Position numbers and translations under genes: made by a program
Shown here: piece by piece, positions 12,105-26,600 of the stretch
How positions within the stretch are numbered: position 1 is the stretch's first letter
How the letters are laid out: every line of letters begins with the position of its first letter
The notes under the pieces: model-generated
What the model saw: only the letters and a program-made list of their open reading frames with translations
What the model was told of the DNA's origin: nothing
Database searches by the model: none
Assembly: GCF_003286085.1 (NCBI RefSeq)
Contig: NW_020825288.1
Coordinates: forward strand, 14,260,001 to 14,324,000
From: Drosophila persimilis
Lineage: Eukaryota; Arthropoda; Insecta; Diptera; Drosophilidae
DNA: 64,000 nucleotides
Direction of reading: 5' to 3'

Positions 12105-12514
12105 AGTTTATTTTTTAACAAATTATATGGATCAATATATCAAAATACGTGGAACTGTTTGCGGGGAGAACGTGAAATTTGCAACAATGCAGTGCAGCAT
12201 GTTTCATTATATTGAGATTTTAGGAGGCTATTGTCCCGCCGATTCTCTTTGATCTATATGCCAAAGGTACTATCCACTGACGTTGAACTGTTCGCAGTTG
12301 ATTTGAGTAGTGTTTAAGCTTGGATGGGTAAGTAAATAATTTCATTGCTCATTCTGGGTCTTTAGGTACTCCTTGCGGAATAATAGTTTTCAGGGGTATA
12401 TCGGGATTTTAATGTTATCATAATTAGGATTGTATTTTTCATTATAAAATAATATCACTGACACAAATGATGTTGCTTGCTGATACTGTTAGAGCAACTT
12501 ATACAACAGTCAGA

Positions 12515-13320
12515 GGAAAAACGAGGGGTAACGTTGTGAGTGGCTGCGGCGACCGCAACTCTACATTTATACCCGATATATAGTCAGTATGGCTCTCCTC
12601 CACCAGACGGCGCTAACGCTAATTGCACGACACGACAAAGAGTGCTTCCTTCTGGGCGTTACACACATCCATTTTCACCACAAATCGAATATACCCCTAT
12701 ACTGATTTTGAGTATTGGGTATAATAATAATTATACAATAAAAATCAAAAATAATAATTTATCACAGGAGTGTGGATACCAAATTTGGTTGCTCTAGCTC
12801 TTATAGTCTCTGAGATCCTTGAACTCACATTTTGCAGTACTCAAGCCGACCATGAAACCTGTGTGTTAGAGAGAGACAGAGCGAGAGAGAATGAAATTGT
12901 TTTCTTGATTCTGGCTATAATAATTATACGATCTGGCTCAGATTTTGCACTCTAGAAGATATAGTCATCCTCTCCGATTCTGCGTTTTCTGTTTTCTCGA
13001 ATCTTTGAAATTGTGAATACCACAGATTTTCGCCCTTTGTGGGGGCGGAAGTTGGCGGGGCGCAGTTTTGAAATATACTTGTAACAGTGACATATCGCAG
13101 AAGTTCGGATATAAAATGTTGTTACTCTAGCTCTTATACTCTTTGAGCACTAGGCGCTGATAGGGACGGACAGAGAGAGCTCAATCGACTCGGCTATTGA
13201 TGCTGATCAAGAATATATATACTTTATGGGGTCGGAAACGATTCCTTCTGGGCGTTACACACATCCATTTTCACCACAAATCGAATATACCCCAATACTC
13301 ATTTTGAGTATCGGGTATAA
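12515..13320 (+). mobile_element. DINE-1/INE-1 (Helitron) relic, apparently nested
   Basis: Non-autonomous Helitron-type DNA element common in Drosophila. Recognised by its 5' part (GGGTAACGTTGTGAG onward, then TATACCCGATATATAGTCAGT), the middle segment with TTGGTTGCTCTAGCTCTTATAG, and the 3' block containing CAATCGACTCGGCTATTGATG, ATATATATACTTTATGGGG and GAGTATCGGGTATAA. A second, shorter copy of the 3' block (about 12645-12721) interrupts the element between its 5' part and middle, giving two near-identical segments of about 76 bases. No coding capacity. The family call is from remembered consensus features of obscura-group DINE-1. Confidence 0.82.
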
Positions 13321-14626
13321 AAATGCGTGTCATCAAGGTCGAAGAATTTGGAGGGGGATATTATTTGGTTCAATTATCTGTCCGTGTTTCTAGGGATACT
13401 TGGGAACACAAAAGCTGAAAGCGGAAAATAAATGGACTGAAATGTGTGATCCATCTTCATCGAAACATTATCCTGATGAGAGGTACTAGAGGTACAGAAA
13501 AAATCACACGTGGCGGTTCCACAGGTTGGGATTTCAACCAAGGTGACAAATATGCAAGCCAATTAAACAGGGGGATTTAAGATGTTTCTCTCTTCTGTGC
13601 TAAAAAGAGCTGAAAGAGATGGACAGGTTACTGGCGCAGTAAATCGAACGATTTGTACGCTTAGGTATTAGGTTTATTATTGCTTAATCTTTGGCCGATA
13701 CACAGATCGCGAAATACGTACGTTATTACACACGAATAGTTTAATTATAATGAAATTATAAAATTTTGATTTGTTCACGTTCCGACTAAAAATACAGGCA
13801 CACTCGGAGAAGCTACTCCGGTTGCAGTGCGACAAGTGGATTACATATATGGCTATATTCTGAATCGTATTAAAAACAGTGTAAATAGTTCATGATCTTT
13901 CTTTAAAAAATTGTTCTAATGTAAACATTTAAAAAACTTGCATATCGCATTTCGTATTTCGTAATTGACTTGTGGTACTCGTCGTACATAATTTTTCTAA
14001 ATAAAAACCCTTTGTTTTTGGTCTTATAAAATTGTAGACATGCATGCATATGCTCGTGATTTAAGCTTATTGTGTATAAAGATTGTGGCACTTGTTTGTT
14101 CCTTCGAATTGCCGACAGAAGCAGGCGCTCGTCTGATTATGGACTACATGTAAATACGTGTACATATATAATATATAAAGATATCTAAAACTTGTGGAAG
14201 ACAAGTAGTGGGTGCTTTTGGGGCTTTGTTCGGAAACAAATTACATGACGAATTTCTAAACTAAACGAAAAATGATGACATGTTCAACATAATATCATTT
14301 CAAACACTTAACACAAAGTCTAACCTAAACATTATTAGTTATCGGATACATCTGATCTGATCGTTCGTTAAGACACTTGATTCCTTGCTCTGCGGCGCTC
14401 TGCCGTTGGCTATTTGGTAGGCGGTCAATGTGGTTGAGGCAAAGGTCGTTCTGGCTGGGGCTGCTCTCCGCCGACGCTCTCTATATGCTATATGTATGTA
14501 GTAACAGGAATATTTGGCACTCGACAACGTTTGAACATATGTATATATGGCGCTGGCGCTGTTGCTGCTACTGCTGCTGCTGCTGCTGGCACTTGCACTG
14601 GGAGCAGAACTCGCCGTCGTCGTCCC

Positions 14627-17600
14627 TCATGGAATGTGTTTGCTGTGCCGCGATGGCTTCGGCGGCGGCGTTGGGGGACGCGGCTTACTGGCATCTGGTG
14701 AGGCGGCGCCGGCACCCACCAGGCTAAAGTTCGTGGCCTCCAGATACTCGTACGTGCTGTTTGTAATACTGGTCTTTGTCATTGTCGTGTTCGTGCTGCT
14801 GCTGTTGCTGGTGAAGCTGGTCTGAGTGCTGAGCATCGCATAGCTATTCGGTGTCCAGTCCAGGTTGTGTGACAGGCTTGTGAAATCGGTCGAGTCGCGT
14901 GTCTTGGCCGGCAAAGGCGGCGGTCTAATGTCCTCCTCCGACGTGGAATCTGTAGTTTCTGCGACAACAAAAAAGGTGAGAGTTGTATATCCCTTCGGGA
15001 CAGGTGGACTGGTGTCAAGCTTACCAACTGAATTCCGATTACTGCTCTCGGATAGGGAGCGTGTGTCGTTGGGGAAGTTCTTGATGCTGGCCGTGGGCGT
15101 GGCAATGCTGGCAGGCCTAGAGAGGCGACGTTCCTTCTCCTTTTCGGAGCGCAGAGGCCGCTTTGGTGTCAGCTAAAAACGGAGTTACTTTAGCAAATGG
15201 GGTAGGACAGGGTTATTTCCTATAAACTTCACCTCCTCGGTCAGCACATGAGGATCTGGTGTTTTCGGGCCACTCAACGAGCTGTTGGAAGCGCTGGCCA
15301 GCGAGCCTATCGACGTGTTAATCTCCTTCTCGGGCGTCGAGGTAATGGTGGTCAATGGCGGCGTATACCATTGACTGCTGGGAAAGCTAAGCGCCTCACG
15401 ATCCTGCATGAGGAGAAGGGAGATCAGAGTTAGACTAATGATTGATGGCATAAGCTATGTTTTTGTACCTTCTTCATAGACCGCCGCTTGGCTGGTGTCT
15501 TGTCCTTGTTCTTGCTGCTCTTGGTGCTTGGCGAGTGTCCCAAACTGGGCCTGCGGGGTGGGACAGCAGCAGCAGCAGCAAAGCAACAAAACGTAAGTTA
15601 AAATAAAATTAAAATTTAATCATAAAATCAAAATCAAATACAAATTAAATTCTCAAACTAAAAGCAAGCAATTAGCACGATAAAAGAGAGAGTTAAAAAA
15701 GGTTTCTGGTTAGGAGGGAGTGCATTCCATTCATTTATTCATTCCGGGGGGCTCTGCCACTCACCTCGTGTTGAAACTCAGGCTGGCCAGCGTGGACTTG
15801 ATGGAGTTGGTCGGCGGCCTGGGCAGAATGGTTGACTTCGACAGTCCGCTGCTGCAGTTTGGCGAAAGGGAACTGGGAATTAGTAAACCGCATGGGGGGA
15901 CTGCATTTGGACTTACTCTGAGGATCCCATGCTAGTCTCCGACAAACGATTGCAGCCGCCATCGAAGAGGGCCGGCAGAAAGGAGTTGGTGCGTCGCATC
16001 ACCACCGAATCGCGTTCAATCTTCAGGTCACAGGTCTTCCGGCCGTAGCGCGTCTCCACGTGCTGCTGCATGTCCGAGAAGCAGCTCTCCAGGTGCTCCT
16101 GCATAGCCTTTAGGCTATCGGGCGCCTTCTGTCGGTGCAGCAGAATGGCTATCTCCAGCAGCGGTATCTGCGTGGCAATCAGTTCTTTGAGCTCCTCAAT
16201 CAGATCCTTGTCATCGGGATGCTCCTCCAGATACTCGTCGGTCAGGAAGGCCTCCTCGTACTTGGCGAAGCCTCCCATCACGGCCGGATCCACGATCCCA
16301 TTAAGCTTCATGCTCAGCGGATTGATGTGCAGCGTCTCGTCGCTTTTGTGCAGGATTACCAGCTGCCTAATGTCCCGGTTCGTGTCCTTCATGATTTCCA
16401 CTGCACGCTCTAGAGGGGAAATCTTGAACGTAATGGACTCGACGACGGGGAACCAGCGCAGAATTCCGGGCAGGGGGAAGCGCGTGATCAGTTCCGTACG
16501 CTCGAGCCAAAGGTTTCGCACATCATCGCCGCCGCCGCTGCTGTCGCGGAAGGGCCGCGAGAACTGGAACTTCTGCACATTGTTGGCGGTGTAGTACTTG
16601 ACGATCTCGTTGGAGATGATCTTGTCGTGGAACTTGCTAAAGGCCGCGTCCATAATGGGCTCCACCTTGTTGACTTGGATGTACTGGGCATCGCTTTGTG
16701 TGATGTCCTCCCCGGGCGCCTCCAGTGTTTGCATGAGCTCCGCCTGCGGATGCTGCTGCAGCATGCGAGTGCAGAAGTCGCTGTGCCGCTCGTACTCCTT
16801 GCCCCGGAAGATGTACACCCGGTTCTGGAGGAGGCGCGGGAACCCGCGCCCATAGAAGCACACGCGGAAGTACTCGCAGCTGTGGCGCAGCTCCTTGAGG
16901 ATCTTCTCGTAAAACTGCGCCATGCGCTTCAGCAGCTCCGACAGCTTGATGTAGTCGTAGATCTCCTCCTCGTATTGGCGGGCCAGCACCTTGCACATGT
17001 CGATGGCGCACTCCCACTGCTTGCCCTTGTCGAAATACTCCAGGATCTCAAAGTACAGGGCCTCCTTCAGGTCCCTGTGGGTGCGGCACAGGCTGTGCCG
17101 AAAGCTGCGCAACTGCGGCGACAGCTCCATGTCGGTCCAGCGCAGCAGTTCGGTGTGCAGCTTCAGCGTGAAGGCGGCCTCCGTGTAGTTCTCGAACTCC
17201 ATGTGCAGGGTGCACAGCTTGTACACGTAGCGGATGTACATCTCCTTGAGGTCCACCTCCGAGTAGAACTGCAGCAGCGAGAAGGTGCAGGCCATGCGGT
17301 TCTCCTTGCTCTCGTCCTGGATGATGAAGCGGTACTCCAGCAGCTTGTCCATTAGACGCGTTACCATCTGCACAAAGCTGGTCCCATCCACATTCAAAGT
17401 GTTGTGGGCGGCACAGCGCTCCAGCATGATCTCCTCGAACATCTGCTTGTACTCGGCATCGCCCTTGCCTGAGAGAAAGACGATTATTTAGTAAGGGACT
17501 TTTGGGACAAAGAACGCACTCCAGCACATACCTGCTCCAATGAGGATGTCCAGCTTCTCGATCATGGCCGTCTTGAACTCGGTAAAGTTTCCCTTGTGAT

Positions 17601-20600
17601 GGGCATTGTTGTATTTGGTGTCGCCATAGCTCTCCAGCTCCAGCCGCGAGCTGTAGTACTCGCACTGCATCATGTCGAAGAAGATGGGGATTGTCTCGCG
17701 CCGCAGCTCCGTCTCCGGTATCATGCTCATCTCCAGAATCGGTTCGACCAGCTGCGGCACAAACTTGGGCTTGTGCTGGCCCAGCTGGAACCACATCTTG
17801 CGTATCTCCATGGCCGTGTCTTTGCGAATGTCGCGATAGCGGGCGAACACAATCTGCCGCTTGTTGTCGTTGAAGTCGTTCAGCTGGAGCGGCGACTGCA
17901 CCAGGAAGGCGATGGAGCACTGGAAGAAGTTCGACCAGATCTGCTTCTCGAAGGGGCACAGGAAGTAGTCGGTTATGACCACGCTCAGGTGCTTGAGGGC
18001 GCCCAGGATGACCGTGTTCTGGTGCATTATCATGTCCATCCAGTCCCTGGGGAACACTGCCTTCTGGTGCGGCGACACCAGCTCCTCGAACACCAGCAGG
18101 ATTTCGATGACAAAGTCCTTGAGCTCCCCCCTCTGATGCAGGTCCTTGACAAAGTACTCATAGTGCTGGGCGTCCATGCGCTGCAGTATGCCCAGCATAA
18201 TGGCAAAGAACTTCCCCACCAGCCCCGTGTCCCGGTCCAGCGAGTGGGCCGCCTTCATCACGGTGCGCAGCAGAATGATCATGATGTCCCGAATGTCATT
18301 GTGGGTGGCTCCCACATCCGTGCGGTACAGCAGCTTCAGTATATTGTTCATGATGTTGATGCACTCGGCAATCTGGCAATGGAAGAGTCTGTTAGTGCAG
18401 ATCTCAACGGGGTAATAGAAGAACTGTGTGTGGGGGGCCAGGGGATCGTTATATTTCGCGGCTTCCGGGAGCTTCCGACTCGGTTCGGACTGTGTGCCTG
18501 TCTCTGCCTTGCAGAATACTCTATTAACTGTTAACATTAGTGCTTTAAAGTAATAATTAACATAAATAAACGTTGCGGTTGCAGTTAAAAAAAAGTAAAG
18601 GGAGAGCAAAAAACACGAATATTGCATGTCAAAAAGCTCGAAACAAACTTAAGCTTAACTTAGCGGGCGATGCGGCCACGACGTAAACTTCTGCGAGAGA
18701 CTGCAGCCTCCTTGCCTGCAGAGAGCGCAAAAGCGTCGAGCGAACTTAACCAAAAGCCCAGCAGCAAGAGCGAGAGCAGGGGAGAACTTAAGCGCTAGCG
18801 TAAGCATAATAACACGAGAGAGAGAGAAAGGAAGAGGGCTAGCTTCGGGTGCCGAAGCTCTTGGTTACCCTTGCAGATCGGTTATTATTTCCAGACTGCA
18901 GCGAAACAAAGAATCTGTGCATAGTTTTAGGCACAGAACGACAAACAGACAGACAAATATCTCTATCGTAGAGAGTTACCCTCTGCAAGGGTACAACAAC
19001 AATATGGGGGGTATGAAAACAAAGGGTTCAAGAGAATTACAGGTGCAGCAGATAGATGCTCCCTTTCCGCTGAGTGGTCGAGTGGAGTGGAGTGCGGGGA
19101 GGGAGTACCTGATCTGGGTGAGAGTGCATTTGTGAGTGAGTTTAATTAATCGTTTACCTTTTTGTTGGCAGTCGTTTCACGCGTGTGCAGTTGGGATTTC
19201 GACTGTCCGAGCACTTTGGCGGCTTTCGAAAGATTCTTTTCTTGCTGCCAGATATCGGTTTTCGTGTCTCCCTATTTTAGCGTACAAGGCGGTTTGATTT
19301 TGGTGTGATAGCAACGAGAACGATACAGCAAAGCACAGCAACAACAGCAACAGCAACGATTTGTTGCGTGCGTGTGTGTGTGTGTGGTTTGCGTGTGTGA
19401 ATAAATATTTTGTGGTTTTTTTTTTTAAATATTTTAAACGAAAAACATTTAGTTGCAATGAAATTAAGAGAAAGAAAGAGTCAGATACAGAGAGAGAGGC
19501 GCAATAATACGGTGCAACGGTGCCGGTGAGAAGAGAGAGAGAGAGAGAGCGATCACAAGAGAGTAGCGCACGTTCCATGGATATGTGTGTTGTTGTTGGT
19601 ACATTCACAGTTGATTCTTGTCGGTGGCGTGGGTGGATGTGTTGATAAGTGTGTGAGTGTGTGTATGAGTGGACTGCTTGAATTGACTGCACCCATCTCG
19701 TGGAGTATGGGTGTGCGTGTGTTCATGTGCAGTGCTGTCAAGTGCAAATTGCATTTCTGACGATGGACAATGGACGATAACGATGACGATGACAATGAGA
19801 GTGGGTGGTGGGGGGTGCAAAACTAATCTAAAAACGGCCCCTCTAGAGTCTAGACACAAACAGAACAAAAAAAAAAAGAAATCTCTAGCTAGAATGGAAC
19901 GATCCTTGCATCACTACTTTTGTACAAACACATGATATTGTATGGGTGGTTGGGGTGCTTAAGTCTAGGACGTGGACAAAACATAACAGTAAACAATAGA
20001 AGACGAACAACAATCATTCAATCAAAAACAGTTCAATCGCATGCCAAAAAAACCTTCAAGCAAATGCAACATGCTTAACATACTAACTAATAGTTTGTTC
20101 TAAACACTAATACTAAACTAAGTTCCGTACTAAAATTCGGAGCAAAATTAACACAAGTCACATGTCACGATGAATGGATCGGATACCCAAATATATGCAC
20201 ATATGTACGTACATATATCTGGGATATGTCAATGATGGTATTGGTATTGGTATTCGTTTTTCAATGAGCATTTTAATTATGGAATATTATTATAAGTAGA
20301 AAAAGCTCTGTTTTAAAGTTAGTCACTTTCGGATCCAGGGATCGACTCAATCATGTGTTGGGTTATGTTTTAATTTTGCGTCTCGGGGACAATTACGAAC
20401 CGAAAAAGGGGATGCATCGGATTAAGGATTAACAACAAAATGCATAAGGATTCCCAAAATGACACGCAATGGAGTGGCTTCTGTGGGGGGGACCTACCTC
20501 CTCTTTGCTCTCGAGATGATCCTTGATGTGCTTGCAGAACACCGGCAGTAGGATGGCCCGACACTTGGGCGAACTGAAGAGCTTCGTCTCCACGAAATCC

Positions 20601-23600
20601 TTGATGCAGCCCATCTTGGACTGTGTCAAGCGACGCGGCGGAAACTTCTCCAAGATCTCCACAATGGAAACGCTAAAAGAAATACACAGTAGAATAAAGC
20701 AAACCCATCTTAAAGTTCTACTTTAGAAGACACACCTCAATCGCACTTGGTCAAAGACCTGCATCAGATCGGTGGCTATGATGTGCAGATTCTTGAGCAG
20801 GGCTCCCTCCGACTTCAGCAGATTGCTCGGGCATCCAATCATGTCGATGAACATGCGCAACAGCTCCTGCAGTCGCGTGGCAAAGTCCACATAGTCCGTG
20901 TTGCAGTTCATCTCCGCATAGAGCACCCGCGACCGGATCACAAACTTCATCACGTAGTGCAGGTAGCGCGTGGTCTTGTACAGGCGCCGCACCTCTGCAC
21001 TCTCCTCGGCATCCGCGGATTTCTCTCGGGGGGCAATGGCATCGCTAATGTTCTTCTGCAGCACATCCATAAGTTTGCTGAAAGAAGGGAATTAGTCATG
21101 GTTTAAATTTATAGAATGTCCTGGACTCACGTGTAGGCCAGCGTAAAGGAGAAGCTCTCGTTGATGTAGACATCCAGGACGGTGAGAAAGTGCTGGTACT
21201 TCAGCTCGGACACCGTCTCAATCAGATGAATGATGCTCATGAACACCAGCTGATCGTACTTCTCCGGATGATCGTTCTCCACCAGAATATTGAACAAGGC
21301 ATCGAGTATGTCCTGCAGAAACTTGACCACCTCCTCGCCGGGCACTGAGCACAGGGCATTGAGCGACTGCTCGAGGGTTTCCTTGTGCGCAGACCAGTTC
21401 AGAAGTCCCAAAAGGCTCACTGGAAAGATCGAATAATTAGTGGACGTGGCTACGGAAAGGGTAAACGTGGTCGCTTACCGCTCTGCGTAAGCTTTGTGCT
21501 GCACAGATTGACCCCGATTGTCAGCTGATCCTTGGGCAGGAGCGTCATGGCGCTGTTGGAGGGTCTGGTGCCCTGCAGCTCGGCCAGGGTCGACGGCAGT
21601 TCCATGTAGCAATTGGCATCCGACTTGTCGTACTTCTTGTGATCGATCTTGTAGACGGCCAGCACATGCTGGCCCTGCGGAATGGTGGTGCCATTGGCCT
21701 GCATGAGACGCACATAGGCCAGAACGAAGGACTTGTCCTGCCTGTCGCGCTGCTCGTTGCTGCTGCGGTGCTTCAGAGTGAACCGCAAATGGCACTGCTT
21801 GAAGTCCTCGATGGGCACGTGAATCTTGAAGGTCTCCTGCCACTTCGGCTTGTCCTCGTGGTAGTACACCACCGACTTGTACTCGTCGATGGGCGGATGG
21901 CCGGCGCCCATGCTGATGACGCCCGGCATGAGGCTGCCCTGCTCGTTGGCCACGCACACGGACACCTCCACGTTCTTGGCCGTCTTGGCGAACTCTCCGC
22001 TGCAGATCGTCAGATACAGATCGTTGCGCACATCCCCTGGGAGGATGACCTCGGGGAAGCCCATCTTGCGGGCCACTGGGACGTTGCTGTGCACCAGCCG
22101 GGGGAAGTCCTCTTTGATCTGCTTGATGTCGCCCCGCAGCACCTCAATGGTCACGGCCATCTTGGAGTCGATCTTCCCGATGTCCTTGTTGGCAATCAGC
22201 TTCCGCAGCGTCCCGTCCAGCGTGTCCTTCTCGCACATGATGAACGGCAGGTCCAGGTTGCCCCGATAGTCCTCCGATTTGCTAATGATGGGCGTCAGGT
22301 CCTTGCAGGCGACGCCAAAGGGCCGTCGGAGTACGTACTCGCCGGTGCTGCCCGCAGATCCATTGGAGCTGACAGACAACTGCGAGTGCTTCCGACTGGC
22401 GGCTGTGAGGACACTGTTGGCTATGCTCATGCTGGTGCGCTTCGAGTCGGCGGAGTCCTTGACCTCCATCGCCCCGATGCGTATGGCATAGCACACCAGA
22501 TACATTTTGGCAATGTTCAGGTCGCTTCTGCTGAGATCCGTGAAGAGCACCCGATTGTTGTCGATCTGTTCGATGTCCCGGGCAATGCCCGTGCGCGACC
22601 ACTTCACGACGTAGTTTTCGCTGATGGGTTTGTGCGTCTCCCCATCGAAGAGGGTGAAGAGCAGGTCCGCGTCCTCTTGGAACTTGCACACGAATGCATT
22701 CACATGCAGCAGGATGTTGTGCGAGTATTTGTTGAGGCTGCGGGTGGTTCCACGTTCCGTTGAGAGGCGCTACAGGAGGAGGAATACCAGAGAAGATCAG
22801 TATGGGGAGAGCTATGGGTAGGGGCCTACTCACATTCGCCTTTTCTATGCGGGAGACGGCGTGGACATGGTGCTCGTACAGCTCTGTGGTGCAAATGGCG
22901 TTCGTGTCCAGTATGTCCCCGCTCTCGTCGCGCACCACCATGTCCAGGCTGAGGATCTTGTTCCCTGTATCGATCTGGGCCGTGGCCAAGAGCTTCACTT
23001 TCCGCACCTCATCCAGAGGCAGGTTGCCAGAGATCAAGGCCGCGCGATTGTTGTTCAGTTCGTTCATCTTGCGGCGTATCTTTTGAAAGCTTGGATTTGT
23101 GGCCTACAGAAATGGAGACACATTAAAGAGCTGGCTCCTCCTTTTGTGGGGCTCTGGGGCTTACCAAATAATAACTCTTGGCTATGGCGCCCCACTCCAG
23201 CAGCACTTTGGTGATCTCCTCGACAATGTCTGTGCGCTGGATGCAGAACTCCCCATTGACAATGCTGTACTCGCACAGATGCACATAGCTCTTGGGAAAT
23301 ATGCCGCGCGTTTCCTTGGCTCTGAAAGAAGGGCACAAAGAGTCTGTCATTAAATATGTGGTCTGCAGATGGGGGGGAGGGACTGTCTGCTGTCAACGAC
23401 AATGCAACAAATTGCCAGTGCGTGTGTGTGCGCGGCTACAGTGGGTGCTCTCTGAATGCAGCACTTGTGCTGCTGCCTTGCAGCAGAAGGCTTCACTGTG
23501 GGCTTCAAACACTCGCATATGACACAATTTCATCCATCCAGCGATGCTGTTGCTGCTGATGAATTGCCCAACCCCAGAGCGCCCCCAGTTAAAGCTGAAG

Positions 23601-26600
23601 CTGATTTTGTATCTGCATCTGTATCTGTATTTGTGTCGACTGCAGTCGGGGACGGACGGCAGAGGAAGTGCGCGCAAAGTGTGACACTGCCAAATGGAAA
23701 TGGAATGCTTTAATTTGGCTCAATTCCTCAATTCGTTGCTTGACATGCGGGGTGGCCCGCTTTAATTGCTCCAAAGCAGGCATTCCATTTCATTTCATTC
23801 CATTCTTCATTCATTCATCACTTATTGTGCTCCTCTAGCGATTCCCCTCTCTCTCTCTTCCAGCATCAGTCGATGCCAGAAATGGTTCTCTGAACGACGG
23901 GCACTTTCCTGCTCCATTACTCAGTGATTTATACAGAAAGGGAAAAGAGAATGCCTAAGAACTAAAAAAAAACACCAAAAACAAAATACATGTCGTGTAG
24001 ATGACGCGGCACATTGCTGTTTGACTCGACAAGCGAAAGCCTGCAAAGAGAATGGCTAAGACTTTCAAAAACTAAATACATGTCATGCGCGTGACGCGGC
24101 ACATTGCTGCTAAATACAATTTTAAGAACTTAAAAAACAAAACGAAATACATGTCGTGTGCCTGAGGAAGCCTTTGCTGAGACTGAAACCGATTCTCGGT
24201 GCCGAAAATCCAAAAACAAAATACATGTCGTGTGCATGATGCTCAAATTCAAAAAGCCTGCTCTCCACTGGTCTATATATGTATTTCTATATATAGAGGC
24301 CATATATTTTGTATGTATTATGTACATAATTTAGTTTCAGTTCAGCTTCCGTTCAGGTATAATCGGTTAAGGCGGCGTCCCACCCAAAGTTAACCTTCAG
24401 CTTGATTGACCATTTTCCAATTGATTTCGGCCTCCTCCCTCCTTTCAGTCTTAATTTACGATCGGAAAATCGTGAGAAAATGCTCAATTAAAATTGATAT
24501 TTTCCCATAAACAACAAGCGAGAGAGACAGAGAGAGAAACAAACAGACACACAGAAGATTTGAACCGAAAACTAAACATACAGTTTTCGGGGGCAAAGGG
24601 GTTATCAGGGTCTCGCTTTGAGAATTTCTTAAGTGCCACACAAAACTGTTGGATACGCAGTAACTACAGTGAAACCAGGGCCATGGAGGAAGCAAAAGTG
24701 TGGAGAAAATACGATTAACTTTAGATTTAAAAACAAATTTCGATTAAATGTTGGATCATATATCGTTTGCTGTGGAACGAATTTAAGACGAAGGGGAGGA
24801 TTTTCTGTAAAATTTGTATCTTTGATAATCCCAAAAAATATCAAAATAAAAACACACACAAAAACCTCTTCTCCCAAGTTCCCACTGTGATCGATGGATT
24901 ATTTTTTTCTTGTATATTTATTTATTTACTTTCTTTATTAATATTTGGTCTTCCATCCGCCAGAGATCTGTCTGTGGCTCTGTGGTCTTTCCATCAGTGT
25001 ATCTGTATCTTTATCTTCGTCAGTGTTTCTGTATCTCTGTATCTGTATCTGTCCCTGGCTCTGACTCTGAATCTTGCTTGGGTTTTCGGTTGTTTGCTGA
25101 GCAAAGCAGGGGCTTGGAGGGGGTAGGGGCACGCTCTGGGTCAGCAGAAATATGGAAAAAGGTCAGCTCTCGTCAATTCTGTTCTTCCCTCTCCACCCCT
25201 CTTGCCTTTCAATGCGATAACAGACTGTGGCTGGAGACAAACCCCCGGTTGTCGGTCAGTCCGTGTACTGCTGACGAGACAGACTCGTCTATAGATAAAA
25301 ACCAACAGAAACCCGAACGAAAAATGGGAAAAACTCAAAGAAAAACAAAACCCAAACAAACCAAAAACAGAAGCAGAGGCAGGGGCACAGCAAAAGGGTC
25401 AAATATTGAATGGTGGAATGATGGAATGTTGGAATTGCGGATGAAAAAAAAACTTTATCTTTTGGGATGCAACTTTTGGTTTTCTGTGCCACATATGGTG
25501 GCATCTGTTGGCACAAAAAGGATTGAAGGGGTCTGGGAATACACACAGAAGCATCGCCGATTCGATTCGATCCAATCCCATCCAATCCACGGGAGTACAG
25601 ACAGCAGACAGCAGCCTGCCTCATCAGCATCAAATGCATGCAACAAATGGGCGGTGCTCGTGTACCTGATTTACGATCTACGATTTGGTGTTGGTGTTGC
25701 ATGTGAGAGAAATGTGTTTCAAGCATTTCCGCTTCTGAACTTTGTCTGTCTTCTGTCTGGCTGGGAGATACGAGCCGTATTTTCCCCCCCCCCAAACGCC
25801 GCTCATGAATATGCATTAGACAGAAATGAGAGATTGCAGTGAAAGTCTCGGGGAAAAGATCTACTAGCTTGATTGTTGATTACAGAATTACAAAAAAGTA
25901 GCCATCCATCAACTCAAAAGGAAATTAATGCCGCTAATTTTCGAGGAATTTAAAGTACTTTTCGCCAAAGAAAATACGGAATAAAACGTTTGAATTTCCA
26001 TCTTCCTTAAATGCTGGAACCTTATGGTGAAAATAATGTTCTTTCGCTGTGCAAAAATGTCCCATAAGCGAACAGATACATTCGTTTTGAGTGCGATGAA
26101 AACACAATCGGGATGGGATGTTTTAAAGGGGAAATAGATAACTGGATCGCAGTTGTTGATAATTTATCGATGCTTATTGATCGAAGTGATCGATAATCTA
26201 TCGAAGTTAGCTATAATTTATGGACGTTAATTTATATAATCTATAATATATTCACCCAAAAATGTATAAGTTCTCGAAGTTATCGATCAAATTTAAGATC
26301 TAGATGACTATAGATTGGAAGTATTCCAAATAATAGGCCATAGGACATATAAAAACGTCCATTAGTTGTTATACATATGTGGCCTATAGCATACCCGTGG
26401 AATACGCAAATGTTCTGCTACAAGGACTGTGGTAAAAAACAGAGCTTTAACCATATTCAGATACTGCGATTCGGATACAAGAAGAGCTCTTACTATGATG
26501 ATTACAGCACAGTACTAATCACTCGTTCTTGTTCTGCTCTGAGTATGAGTATGATATCTTCAGATAAGACCATTCATTGCTTATATAATCTTTTGTTGTA

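Larger units (their letters stand above)
11674..14626. other. Intergenic region between the shootin-like gene and mbc
   Basis: Contains the 3' UTR of the plus-strand gene to about 12.1 kb, the Helitron relic (12515-13320), and the convergent 3' UTR of mbc. A minus-strand AATAAA (TTTATT at 13673-13678) lies about 950 bases beyond the mbc stop and could end its transcript. The mbc-proximal part has CAG-type trinucleotide runs (about 14560-14590). No further coding sequence seen. Confidence 0.6.

Noticed and set aside
18373-18627. Continuation of the mbc exon upstream of 18372 as an open frame with a hydrophobic N-terminus
   Set aside because: An acceptor at 18373 joins to exon 20498-20672 and restores the conserved DOCK sequence; the extension is read-through intron.
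24910-25842. 310-aa plus-strand frame in mbc intron 2
   Set aside because: Starts on a non-ATG context, contains microsatellite-coded residues, and has no recognisable motif.
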